Assembly (NCBI GenBank): GCA_035387885.1
Contig: DAOOOW010000002.1
Coordinates: forward strand, 9,171-73,170
From: DAOOOW01 sp035387885
GTDB taxonomy: Bacteria; Patescibacteriota; Patescibacteriia; UBA2196
Length of the DNA stretch: 64,000 nucleotides
Direction of reading: 5' to 3'
Shown here: piece after piece, positions 37,538-44,839 of the stretch
Layout of the letters: every line of letters starts with the position of its first letter
Position numbering within the stretch: the first letter of the stretch is position 1
Notes under the pieces: model-generated
Databases searched by the model: none
What the model saw: the letters and a program-made list of their open reading frames with translations, nothing else
Told to the model about the DNA's origin: nothing
Program-made: the position numbers and the translations under genes

Positions 37538-38239
37538 ATGCCAGAAATAAACCCAGAAAGAAAAAAAGATGAATTTTGGAAAAGACATTTTGAGTATTAT
37601 GATTTTTTCCAACAGCAGTTTTCCTGGTATCAACAAACAATCAAATTTCACCTCGCGCAGATGGAAGGGTGTGAAAGAATATTGGATACGGGGGCAGGTA
37701 GTGGCAATTTAACAAAAGAATTATTAGAAAAATCCCATAGAGTTGTCGCAATAGATAGTGAAAAATATGCTTTGGAGCAATTAAGAGAAAAAACTAAAGA
37801 AATCGGAAAAAACCTGGAAATTGTAACTAACGATGTTTGCCAGATGGGTTTTGCAGATAATTCATTTGATGGTGTTACTTCAATGTTTCTATTGCCATTT
37901 ATAAAAGATGCAGAAGCATATTTAAGAGAAGTATATAGAATACTAAAGAATGGTGGTAAATTTTCTATTTCAGCCTGGGCACCAGAGCCAGATATTTTTA
38001 AAAGAATAAAAGAAAAAATTGAAGAGGAATTGACACAGAAAAATATTCTTCCGCAAAAACAATTAATGTGGGAAGAATTTTTAAAAACTAGTGCTATAAA
38101 TGCCACCAATGTCAAAGAAAGTGGTTTAACGAAAGATAAAATTTTAGGAATGTTAAAAACTTTAAAATTTGTGGATAGCCAAGAATTTGTAGATGTAGCT
38201 TATGAAAAATACGCTTATTTTATAACTTGTAATAAATAA
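37538..38239 (+). CDS. SAM-dependent methyltransferase (class I)
   Basis: 233 residues. The SAM-binding motif I is RILDTGAGSGNLTKELLEKS, motif II VVAIDSEKYALEQL with acidic Asp, then NDVCQMGFADNSFDGVTSMF and LREVYRILKNGGKFSISAWA (motifs IV/post-II), as in UbiE/Methyltransf_11 proteins. The N-terminal FWKRHFEYYDFFQQQFSWYQ helix is probably the substrate cap. Substrate unknown. It follows the tRNA-Asp cluster and is transcribed in the same direction. Confidence 0.88.
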   Translation: MPEINPERKKDEFWKRHFEYYDFFQQQFSWYQQTIKFHLAQMEGCERILDTGAGSGNLTKELLEKSHRVVAIDSEKYALEQLREKTKEIGKNLEIVTNDVCQMGFADNSFDGVTSMFLLPFIKDAEAYLREVYRILKNGGKFSISAWAPEPDIFKRIKEKIEEELTQKNILPQKQLMWEEFLKTSAINATNVKESGLTKDKILGMLKTLKFVDSQEFVDVAYEKYAYFITCNK

Positions 38240-38246
38240 AACCAAA

Positions 38247-38465
38247 ATGCTTAATAAAAATTTAAATTTAAAATATTTATTTACCAATATTTCTGTAGTC
38301 TTTGGTGTGGTTTTGGTCTAGCGAGGAATCTGGTATATTTTGGATGAACTTGATAAATGGCTTTTTGGCGGTAGTTATTTTTGGACAGCTTTAGTTGGTA
38401 TAATTATTGGTTTATTGATTTTGTATTTTCCCGACAGAGATTTAAAAGAAATTGGCAAATTATAA
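38247..38465 (+). pseudogene. Small membrane protein gene interrupted by TAG
   Basis: 72-codon frame starting MLNKNLNLKYLFTNISVVFG. Codon 25 is TAG (38319-38321) inside GVVLV-stop-RGIWYILDELDKWLFGG, then FWTALVGIIIGLLILYFPDR and DLKEIGKL. From memory, small Patescibacteria membrane proteins have LVWRGIW at this point, so TGG to TAG would explain the stop. The rest of the frame is well kept, so the change is recent, a sequencing error, or read-through is used. Confidence 0.5.
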
Positions 38466-38507
38466 TAAAAATAAAATTTTTAATTTTGTCTATCACAACC
38501 GACCTAT

Positions 38508-39197
38508 ATGACTGTTTTTCAATTAAAACTTTTAGCCATTATTACCATGGCGATTGATCATATTGGTCTGTTTTTTTTTCCTGAACATATAACTTGGCGC
38601 ATTATCGGTCGATTGGCCTTCCCCATTTTTGCTTGGTTGATTGCCAATGGCGCCAGACACACCCACAACATTAATGCTTATTTAAAACGTCTTTTAATTT
38701 TTGCTCTAATTTCTCAAATACCTTATTGGCTGGCTTTTCGTTTAATAGATCCAACCTTTATTTCGCCAAACATATTTTTTACGCTATTCCTTGGTTTATT
38801 GGCTATAAAAATAATTCAGGGAAAAAAGCAGTTGTGGTTAAGTGTTGTTATTACTATTATTTGCGCTTTGTGCGCTTATTTAATGCAAGCTAGTTATGGC
38901 ATAGTGGGTGTTTTGTCCATGGTATTTTTTTATATATTTTTTGAGCAAAAAATATATTTGTTTTTATCAGAGGCAATAATTTTCCTGTTGCCACTTATGG
39001 CGGCTAGTTGGCCTGTTTTCAAACCCTTAAGTCCGTATTTAATGGACAACTTTATTTATCAGCCGGTTTGTCTGGCATCATTATTTTTAATTTTTTTATA
39101 TAATGATCAACAGGGTTTAAAGGCAAAATATTTTTTCTATATTTTTTATCCCGCGCATTTTTTTATTATTTATCTGGTAAAATTAATCGCCTATTAG
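38508..39197 (+). CDS. TraX family protein
   Basis: 229-residue membrane protein with about 7-8 helices. QLKLLAIITMAIDHIGLFFF, WRIIGRLAFPIFAWLIANGA and YLKRLLIFALISQIPYWLAF match the TraX family, whose founding member acetylates F-pilin but whose chromosomal members are of unknown role and probably acylate other envelope molecules. The conserved His of DHIG and Arg of GRLAFP are present. No conjugation genes are nearby. Confidence 0.88.
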   Translation: MTVFQLKLLAIITMAIDHIGLFFFPEHITWRIIGRLAFPIFAWLIANGARHTHNINAYLKRLLIFALISQIPYWLAFRLIDPTFISPNIFFTLFLGLLAIKIIQGKKQLWLSVVITIICALCAYLMQASYGIVGVLSMVFFYIFFEQKIYLFLSEAIIFLLPLMAASWPVFKPLSPYLMDNFIYQPVCLASLFLIFLYNDQQGLKAKYFFYIFYPAHFFIIYLVKLIAY

Positions 39198-39198
39198 T

Positions 39199-39226
39199 TT
39201 GTTATTATTAGCCAATTTGTTATAAT
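39199..39226 (+). promoter_or_regulatory. Promoter candidate for the histone gene
   Basis: TTGTTA (39199-39204), 16-nt spacer, TATAAT (39221-39226). The leader of about 85 nt contains the palindrome GTTTAAAC. Confidence 0.55.
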
Positions 39227-39315
39227 ATATTTAAGTTTTGTAATATAATTGTGTATAACTGCCAAACATAAAAATTAATCAGTTTAAACTAAAAAGGTTT
39301 AGACAACATAATTTT

Positions 39316-39492
39316 ATGGAAGATATGTTAGTTGTAGGCTCAAAAGTTAAAGCCTATATCAAATCAAAAAATCTACACACCTCTGGCGATTTTGCAGAAG
39401 CCTTGAGCAAAGAAGTAGCTCATATGATCGACAAAGCTGCCAAAAGATGTGAAGACAACAAAAGATCAACTTTAAGACCAAGTGATCTTTAA
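39316..39492 (+). CDS. Bacterial histone-fold protein
   Basis: 58 residues: MEDMLVVGSKVKAYIKSKNL, then HTSGDFAEALSKEVAHMIDK, then AAKRCEDNKRSTLRPSDL. The layout short helix - loop - long helix - loop - short helix with the R-[ST]-T-x-x-x-x-D end motif (RSTLRPSD) matches single-domain bacterial histones such as the Bdellovibrio protein and archaeal HMf-type histones. It probably dimerises and binds or coats DNA. It has its own promoter and terminator. Below common ORF-length cutoffs, so easily missed in annotation. Confidence 0.8.
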   Translation: MEDMLVVGSKVKAYIKSKNLHTSGDFAEALSKEVAHMIDKAAKRCEDNKRSTLRPSDL

Positions 39493-39524
39493 AAAAACAG
39501 GGTTTAAATTAAACCCAATAAAAC

Positions 39525-39562
39525 GCAAAAATTCGCTGAAATGGGCGGATTTTTGCTTTTAG
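39525..39562 (+). terminator. Terminator after the histone gene
   Basis: GCAAAAATTCGC (39525-39536) pairs with GCGGATTTTTGC (39545-39556) with one G-T pair, then TTTTA. A smaller GGGTTTAAATTAAACCC hairpin precedes it. Confidence 0.75.
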
Positions 39563-39624
39563 ATAATGTTTGCGGTTTTTATAGATATTTGGTAAAATAA
39601 AAGGGTAAAAAGTAAAAGTTTAAC

Positions 39625-39702
39625 TCAGCGCCTATTGGCGATTTATTAACCACCCCGCCCGACTTCGTCGAGGCGCCCCTCCTTGAAAAGGAGGGGACAG
39701 CA
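39625..39702. repeat. Composite palindromic repeat
   Basis: CAGCGCCTATTGGCG, CCACCCCGCCCGACTTCGTC GAGGCG and CCCCTCCTTGAAAAGGAGGG G are three consecutive hairpins. A TTG inside (39683) is in frame with the next gene but not needed. Confidence 0.7.
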
Positions 39703-39706
39703 AGTC

Positions 39707-40102
39707 ATGTCATTATCCAAATACCTTACTTTAATGACCTTAGCCACCCTACTTTGCTGGGCTTCTTTTATAATTGTAGTTAATACTATTAATCCATTTA
39801 ATACAGCAATCTTGGGTTTTGTCTTTTTTTACAGTTCTTTGTTTTTGTCGTTAATTGGTACTCTGTCTATTTTGGGATTTTTATTAAGAAATTTATTAAA
39901 TAAAAATCAATTTATTAGTGTGCAGATAATGACTTCTTTTCGTCAAAGTATTTGGTTGGCCCTGATGATTGTTATTGGTTTATATTTACAAAGTCAAAAA
40001 TTGGTGGCTTGGTGGAATTTATTAATATTAATACTGCTAATGATTTTATTGGAGTTTTATTTTATTTATCAAAGTGAAGAAACTTTAGAAAAAGAAAATT
40101 GA
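39707..40102 (+). CDS. Conserved four-helix membrane protein
   Basis: 131 residues, starting MSLSKYLTLMTLATLLCWAS. Four hydrophobic helices with motifs INPFNTAILGFVFFYSSLFL, SILGFLLRNLL and TSFRQSIWLALMIVIGLYLQ, then LVAWWNLLILILLMILLEFY. Proteins with the same pattern are frequent in Patescibacteria, by memory. Function unknown. The ATG at 39707 is preferred over a TTG in the upstream repeat. pheS follows. Confidence 0.72.
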   Translation: MSLSKYLTLMTLATLLCWASFIIVVNTINPFNTAILGFVFFYSSLFLSLIGTLSILGFLLRNLLNKNQFISVQIMTSFRQSIWLALMIVIGLYLQSQKLVAWWNLLILILLMILLEFYFIYQSEETLEKEN

Positions 40103-40137
40103 TTTTATATTTTTAATGTTAAAAGCAATTATTTTTT

Positions 40138-40270
40138 GTCATTTCAGACCGTTATGTCCCGCAACCGTGGGAGCGGATTGGGAATTCTAGTAGTTGAAGA
40201 AAAAAGCGCGGGTTTAAATCCATGGGATCCCCGCTTTAAGAGCCTAATCGGCATGGCCGGCGGGGATGAC
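40138..40270. repeat. 133-bp palindromic element upstream of pheS
   Basis: Starts GTCATTTCAGACC and ends CGGCGGGGATGAC; inner pieces GGGAGCGGATTGGGAATTC and GATCCCCGCTTTAAGAGCCT AATCGGC. The same right half (CCGCT...GAGCCTAATCGGCA...GCCGGCGGGGATGAC) recurs at 54326-54373. Confidence 0.75.
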
Positions 40271-40281
40271 AGATAGCATTT

Positions 40282-41349
40282 ATGAAAATTCTACTCCAAA
40301 ATTTAAAACAAGAAATTACGGAAAAAATAAAACTTGTCAAAAACGAAGCTGATTTGGAACATTTGCGTTTAGAATATTTAAGTCGCAAAGGCAAATTTAC
40401 CGAAAGTTTAAAAGCCCTTAAAGATGTAGCCGTAGCTGAACGACCAGTTATTGGCAAATTGGCTAATGAAGTTAAACAAGAAGTAGAACATTTATTTGCC
40501 CAAACTCAAAATGCTTTTAGTGGAGAAAATAATTTTAAGCAGTCGGGAGGAAAAAATCCGCCAACTGGCGGAGAAAAAATTTATGATGCTACTTTGCCTG
40601 GTCTTAAAAAACCAATGGGCACTTATCATCCGATTACTCAAATTATCAAAGATTTAAATCAAGCTTTTCAGTCTTTAAATTTTGAAATTTATGAAGATAA
40701 TGAAATTACTACTGAAGAGCAAGCTTTTGATAATTTAAATTTTCCTCCTAATCATCCGGCTAGAGAAAGCATGGATACTTATTGGATAAAAGGCTCGGAA
40801 GATAGAAGTGGTCAAGAAAAACTTTGTTTGCGCCCTCATCTAACTGGCAATAGCGTCAACTATATGAAAATTCATCAGCCGCCATTTCGTTTTGTTTATC
40901 CGGGCCGAGTTTTTCGCAGCGAAGCCACCGACGCTGGCCATGAAAGATGTTTTTATCAATACGAAGCATTAATTGTGGATGAAAATATTTCTTTTTCTGC
41001 CGGCAAAGTTTTAATTCAAACTATTTTAAATAAAGTTTTTGGTAAAGAAATTCCGGTGCGCATGCGGGCTGGGTTTTTCCCGTTTGTAGAACCAGGTTTT
41101 GAAATTGATATGCAATGTCAGGTTTGCGGGGGAGTTGGTTGCTCTGTTTGCAAACACAATGGTTGGTTGGAAGTAATGCCTGGTGGAGCGCCTCACCCTA
41201 ATGTTCTAAAAGCTGGTGGCCTTGATCCAAAAAAATGGCAGGGCTTTTATATTAATGTCGGCCTTGATCGCTTGGTGATGATGAAATATGGCATTGATGA
41301 TGTGCGCCTGATGCATTTTGGTGATTTAAGATTTCTAAGACAATTTTAA
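40282..41349 (+). CDS. pheS: Phenylalanyl-tRNA synthetase alpha subunit
   Basis: 355 residues, catalytic subunit of the (alpha-beta)2 enzyme. N-terminal coiled coil (about residues 1-80) with LEHLRLEYLSRKGKFTESLK, then class II motifs: PMGTYHPITQIIKDLNQAFQ, motif 2 FRFVYPGRVFRSEATDAGHE, and motif 3 INVGLDRLVMMKYGIDDVRL. VCGGVGCSVCKHNGWLEVMP is the usual Cys-rich loop. A small palindrome (40557-40572) is read in frame as PPTGG between coiled coil and catalytic core. pheT lies 3.5 kb downstream rather than adjacent. Confidence 0.97.
   Translation: MKILLQNLKQEITEKIKLVKNEADLEHLRLEYLSRKGKFTESLKALKDVAVAERPVIGKLANEVKQEVEHLFAQTQNAFSGENNFKQSGGKNPPTGGEKIYDATLPGLKKPMGTYHPITQIIKDLNQAFQSLNFEIYEDNEITTEEQAFDNLNFPPNHPARESMDTYWIKGSEDRSGQEKLCLRPHLTGNSVNYMKIHQPPFRFVYPGRVFRSEATDAGHERCFYQYEALIVDENISFSAGKVLIQTILNKVFGKEIPVRMRAGFFPFVEPGFEIDMQCQVCGGVGCSVCKHNGWLEVMPGGAPHPNVLKAGGLDPKKWQGFYINVGLDRLVMMKYGIDDVRLMHFGDLRFLRQF
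40557..40572. repeat. In-frame TCCGCCAACTGGCGGA palindrome in pheS
   Basis: 16-bp palindrome with one mispair. Related to 15758-15773 and the copy in the 21241-21346 element. Confidence 0.65.
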
Positions 41350-41354
41350 TTTTC

Positions 41355-41490
41355 AAAGTTTATCCCGAGCGATTAGTTGAGGGATCTCTATTTAGTAATC
41401 TGTAATAAGTAATATGTAATAAGTAATAAAAACACTTTGTCATCCCGGCTCAAATTGCCACTGGTAATTTTTCGCTGATTCGGGATCCAG
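41355..41490. repeat. Mixed repeat block after pheS
   Basis: AAAGTTTATCCCGAGCG with GAGGGATCTC, then tandem GTAATAAGTAATATGTAATA, then GTCATCCCGGCTC...GATTCGGGATCCAG. Three repeat families are packed into one gap; no gene. Confidence 0.7.
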
Positions 41491-41504
41491 AAATACAAAT
41501 AATT

Positions 41505-41912
41505 ATGAGTATCCCCGTTCATTTGGCAACCAATACTATTATTGGCGCAATATTTTACCGTTTTGGCATTATTGATTTGTTAAAATTTTATTTATTATTT
41601 ATTGCTCTCGGATTTTTATTAGATGTTGATCATGTTTTATATTTTATTATTAAAGAACGAACCTTAAATCCAAAGAAACTATTTACGGCCGGCAGAGCTG
41701 AACGCCGAAAAATGAAAGCTCATCTTTATATTTTTCACTCGCCAGAATTTAATTTGCTTTTATTAATTTTATCTTTTTTTAATCAAATATTTTTTATCAT
41801 ATTATTAAGTAATTTAATTCATCTAAGTTTAGATATTATTGAACATTATCGTTTCCATAAAAATTTTAAGTGGTTAAAAGAGTGGAGTTTGATTAATAAT
41901 TTAATTAGATAA
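41505..41912 (+). CDS. Membrane protein, DUF457/YdjM-like
   Basis: 135 residues. MSIPVHLATNTIIGAIFYRF, LFIALGFLLDVDHVLYFIIK and HLYIFHSPEFNLLLLILSFF then LSNLIHLSLDIIEHYRFHKN give three or four membrane helices with conserved DxDH, HSPE and HLxxD motifs, as in the DUF457 (YdjM) metal-dependent hydrolase-like membrane family. The biochemical role is unknown. Confidence 0.65.
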   Translation: MSIPVHLATNTIIGAIFYRFGIIDLLKFYLLFIALGFLLDVDHVLYFIIKERTLNPKKLFTAGRAERRKMKAHLYIFHSPEFNLLLLILSFFNQIFFIILLSNLIHLSLDIIEHYRFHKNFKWLKEWSLINNLIR

Positions 41913-41923
41913 AATAATTTTTT

Positions 41924-41950
41924 CTGGATCATGACTTTCGTCAGGATGAC
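41924..41950. repeat. Short palindromic repeat
   Basis: CTGGATCATGACTTTCGTCA GGATGAC, inverted ATCATGAC/GTCAGGAT type arms, followed by tandem ATTCATAATACATAATTC. Confidence 0.6.
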
Positions 41951-41998
41951 AACTCTTTTTTCCATAATACATTATTCATAATACATAATTCACACCTT

Positions 41999-43078
41999 AT
42001 GTCTGTCGTAAAAATTTTTATTTTAACAGTTCTCGCGTTTGTGGGCGCGTTTTGGTGGGCGCCGATTTTGGCGCGCTCTTTACACAAGTGGCAATTATGG
42101 AAAAAACAAGCGCGTAAATATACGCCCGATGGCCGTGTTTTAGAAACATTCAAAAAAATTGAAAAAGATGACAAGGTCTTTACTCCACGGGGTGGCGGAC
42201 TTTTAATTTGGGTGACAATTTTGGTCCTAGCTTTGGTTATTGCTTTTTTCAATCGTTTGTTTGATGGTTTTTTTACCAATCTTAATTTTTTATCGCGCGC
42301 GGAAACTTGGCTGCCGCTTTTTACTTTGGTAGCGGCTGGGATAATTGGTTTACTTGATGATTTGTTAACTACCCGCTTAGCTGGCGGCAAATATTTAGGT
42401 GGTGGCATGAGTTTGGGCAAGCGCATTATTATTATTTTAATTATTGGCTTAATTGGCGCCTGGTGGTTTCATTTTAAATTGGGCTGGGACACCATTCATA
42501 TCCCTTTTTTTGGTGATTTCTATATTAATGGTTTTTATATTCCGCTTTTTGCCATTACCATGGTGGCGGTTTTTTCTTCAGGTGTAATCGATGGTATTGA
42601 TGGGCTTTCTGGCGGTGTGTTCGCTCCGATTTTTGTCACTTTTGGCGTGATTGCCTTTATGCGTGGTCAAGTTAATTTAGCTGCTTTTTGCGCCATGATT
42701 GCCGGGACTTTGGCCGTGTTTTTGTGGTTTAATGCCCCGCCAGCGCGTTTTTATATTGGTGAAACCGGTATTTTACCTTTAACTACAGTTTTGACCATTA
42801 TTGCCTTTTTAACCAACACTATTTTGCTTTTACCTCTAGCCGGCATTATGCTCGTTTTAACCACTCTTTCTGATATTGTTCAAATTACTTATCGTCAATA
42901 TGGTTTAAGACGCGGTTGGCCCCAAGAAAAACGGCAGTTTTTTATTGCCGCTCCCTTGCACCATAATTTTCAGTTTAAAGGTATTAAAAATGAAACCATT
43001 GTTATGCGCTATTGGATCATCACGGCCATTGCCTGCGTTACTACTTTAATGATTTATTTGTTGGACAAAGGAATATAA
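41999..43078 (+). CDS. MraY-like phospho-N-acetylmuramoyl-pentapeptide transferase family protein
   Basis: 359 residues, about ten membrane helices. FTPRGGGLLIWVTILVLAL (first cytoplasmic motif), GIIGLLDDLLTTRLAGGKYL (DDxxK-type), SSGVIDGIDGLSGGVFAPIF (catalytic Asp region), FNAPPARFYIGETGILPLTT and the C-terminal PLHHNFQFKG histidine motif match the MraY/WecA polyprenyl-phosphate hexose-1-phosphate transferase family; the HHxF and GETG forms are MraY-like. It would transfer phospho-MurNAc-pentapeptide (or a hexosamine phosphate) to undecaprenyl phosphate. Confidence 0.85.
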   Translation: MSVVKIFILTVLAFVGAFWWAPILARSLHKWQLWKKQARKYTPDGRVLETFKKIEKDDKVFTPRGGGLLIWVTILVLALVIAFFNRLFDGFFTNLNFLSRAETWLPLFTLVAAGIIGLLDDLLTTRLAGGKYLGGGMSLGKRIIIILIIGLIGAWWFHFKLGWDTIHIPFFGDFYINGFYIPLFAITMVAVFSSGVIDGIDGLSGGVFAPIFVTFGVIAFMRGQVNLAAFCAMIAGTLAVFLWFNAPPARFYIGETGILPLTTVLTIIAFLTNTILLLPLAGIMLVLTTLSDIVQITYRQYGLRRGWPQEKRQFFIAAPLHHNFQFKGIKNETIVMRYWIITAIACVTTLMIYLLDKGI

Positions 43079-43087
43079 TTTCTATTT

Positions 43088-43135
43088 GTCATCCTGAATT
43101 TGTTTGCCCCGCATTTGCAGCGGATTCAGGATCCA
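43088..43135. repeat. Palindromic element upstream of the VanX-like gene
   Basis: GTCATCCTGAATTTG and CGGATTCAGGATCCA are inverted arms around GCCCCGCATTTGCAGC. A TTG in it (43104) is in frame with the next gene. Confidence 0.7.
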
Positions 43136-43142
43136 AAAAATT

Positions 43143-43907
43143 ATGAACCAATTAGAAAAAATAAAAAATACGCCAATAAAAACACCAAAGTGGATTGTGG
43201 ATTTAAAATATTTTGACGATCGTTTTAAAGTAAACAATAAAATTAAAAAAAGAAAATTAAATAAAAAACACGGACTATTCGCGGAAAAAATTGTCGATTA
43301 TAGAAAATATGGTTTAAAAGGAGAGAGTTATTATTGGCAATTTAGACAGGAAAAACAATTTAAAAAAATAAAAAATTTATTACCAAAAGAATTTTATTTA
43401 CGGAAAAGTATTGTTGAAGATTTGCAAAAAGTTAATAATTTTTTAAAAAAATATAACTTATCTCTGTATGTTAAAAGCGGTTATCGCAATGAAGAAGTCC
43501 AGTTAGCTGCTATTGATTATTTTTCTGCTAAGGGTGATGAAAAACAAAAAATGCTTTTTGCTCAACCCAAAGAAAGAAGTGCTAATCATCCCTATCCTCA
43601 TTCCACTGGTGCCACTTTTGATTTAACATTATATGACTTAAAGAGAAAACAATTTATAAATTTAAGATTTAGAAAAGACATTACCGTATTTGGCATTGAG
43701 AGAGTTAAAAAAATAACAACTACGGAAAAGAAAATTAGAGCCTACCGTCGGCTATTATATAATATCCTTTGCACACCAGTTATTTTAGAAAAAGAAAATT
43801 TATTTACCGCCCATCCATTTGAATATTGGCATTTTTCCCGTGGTGATCAATTGGCTAGATTTTGGTCAGGTTCGGACAAGATGGCTTATTACGGCGAAGC
43901 AAAATAA
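43143..43907 (+). CDS. VanX-like D-alanyl-D-alanine dipeptidase family protein
   Basis: 254 residues from the ATG at 43143 (the longer frame starts inside a repeat). Zinc-site motifs of the M15/VanX family: ANHPYPHSTGATFDLTLYD (His and Asp of HxxGxxxD) and FEYWHFSRGDQLARFW (ExxH). SLYVKSGYRNEEVQLAAI is the usual Arg-containing segment before it. It would hydrolyse D-Ala-D-Ala or related wall peptides. There is no signal peptide, so a cytoplasmic dipeptidase is more likely. It precedes a zinc carboxypeptidase by 2 nt. Confidence 0.82.
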   Translation: MNQLEKIKNTPIKTPKWIVDLKYFDDRFKVNNKIKKRKLNKKHGLFAEKIVDYRKYGLKGESYYWQFRQEKQFKKIKNLLPKEFYLRKSIVEDLQKVNNFLKKYNLSLYVKSGYRNEEVQLAAIDYFSAKGDEKQKMLFAQPKERSANHPYPHSTGATFDLTLYDLKRKQFINLRFRKDITVFGIERVKKITTTEKKIRAYRRLLYNILCTPVILEKENLFTAHPFEYWHFSRGDQLARFWSGSDKMAYYGEAK

Positions 43908-43909
43908 AT

Positions 43910-44821
43910 ATGTTTAAACTTTTTTACAAAATCAAATATTTTTTCGGCACAATATATCGTGGGTTGATTGGCAGATCCCATAATGCTTTTGACCAGGCGC
44001 CAGAAATAAATAAAGATGTAGAAAATTTTGTAATTGGGAAAAGTGAGGAGGGAAGAGAAATAAGAGTTTATAAAATTGGAAGCCAATCCATGAGATCTCT
44101 CGACTCCTCCGACAGTGCTTTGCCTGCCGGAGTCGCTCGAGATAAACTTAAAAAAATATTATTTGTTGCTGGTATTCATGGCAATGAAGTTGGCACAGTC
44201 AAGTTAGCTGGAAATATTATTAATTATTTTTTTAATGTAACTCCGAGCTTTAGCTCGGATGAATCCGATCTAAAGGCCGGAGTTACAAAAGACCACACTC
44301 TTTATGTTATTCCTTGTTTAAACCCCGATGGTTATGAGCGTGCCTTAAAAAATCCTGATTATGCGCATCGTGGCCGAGTGGGACGTAATAACAGTCGTGG
44401 TGTAGATTTAAATAGAAATTTTCTAACTCAAAATTTTCAAAAAAATTCCGAGTGGGGTTTTGGCAGAAATTATGGCGATGAAAAAATTGCCGCTTATTGT
44501 GGAGAATTTGGTGGTTCAGAAAGAGAAACGCAAGCTTTAATAAAATTTATTAAACAAGAAAATATTCAAAATTTAATTATGCTTCACAACGCTGGCAAAG
44601 ATGTGGTTTATAATTCCGGCGATCAAGTAGCCAAAAAATGGGCAGAAATTTATAACAAATTTACCAAATTTAAAATCAGAACAGATCTAAATTATTCCGG
44701 TGGCGTTGCTGAATGGGCTAAAGAAAATAATATTCATTATTTAACTGTAGAAGGTTCAAGCAGGTGGGGAAGTGATTGGCGAAAACAAAAAAGCGCGGTT
44801 GAAAAAATTATTAATTCATAA
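43910..44821 (+). CDS. M14-family zinc carboxypeptidase-like protein
   Basis: 303 residues from the ATG at 43910 (the frame is open from 43862, but that overlaps the VanX-like gene). Zinc ligands in FVAGIHGNEVGTVKLAGN (HxxE); NPDGYERALKNPDYAHRGRV and NNSRGVDLNRNFL are the substrate-binding M14 motifs; LTVEGSSRWGSDW near the end holds the probable catalytic Glu. Two repeats are inserted in frame: at 44092-44149 and 44237-44286. It may trim peptidoglycan peptides, as in the MpaA-type group. Location with MraY- and VanX-like genes supports a wall role. Confidence 0.85.
   Translation: MFKLFYKIKYFFGTIYRGLIGRSHNAFDQAPEINKDVENFVIGKSEEGREIRVYKIGSQSMRSLDSSDSALPAGVARDKLKKILFVAGIHGNEVGTVKLAGNIINYFFNVTPSFSSDESDLKAGVTKDHTLYVIPCLNPDGYERALKNPDYAHRGRVGRNNSRGVDLNRNFLTQNFQKNSEWGFGRNYGDEKIAAYCGEFGGSERETQALIKFIKQENIQNLIMLHNAGKDVVYNSGDQVAKKWAEIYNKFTKFKIRTDLNYSGGVAEWAKENNIHYLTVEGSSRWGSDWRKQKSAVEKIINS
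44092..44149. repeat. In-frame element in the M14 peptidase gene (first)
   Basis: GAGATCTCTCGACTCC and GGAGTCGCTCGAGATAAACT T: inverted arms around CTCCGACAGTGCTTTGCCTG. Same family as 13258-13370. Confidence 0.75.
44237..44286. repeat. In-frame element in the M14 peptidase gene (second)
   Basis: GTAACTCCG (left) and CGGAGTTAC (right) are perfect inverted ends; inside is CCGAGCTTTAGCTCGG. Total 50 bp. Confidence 0.75.
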
Positions 44822-44839
44822 ATCTTAATTTATAATTTT

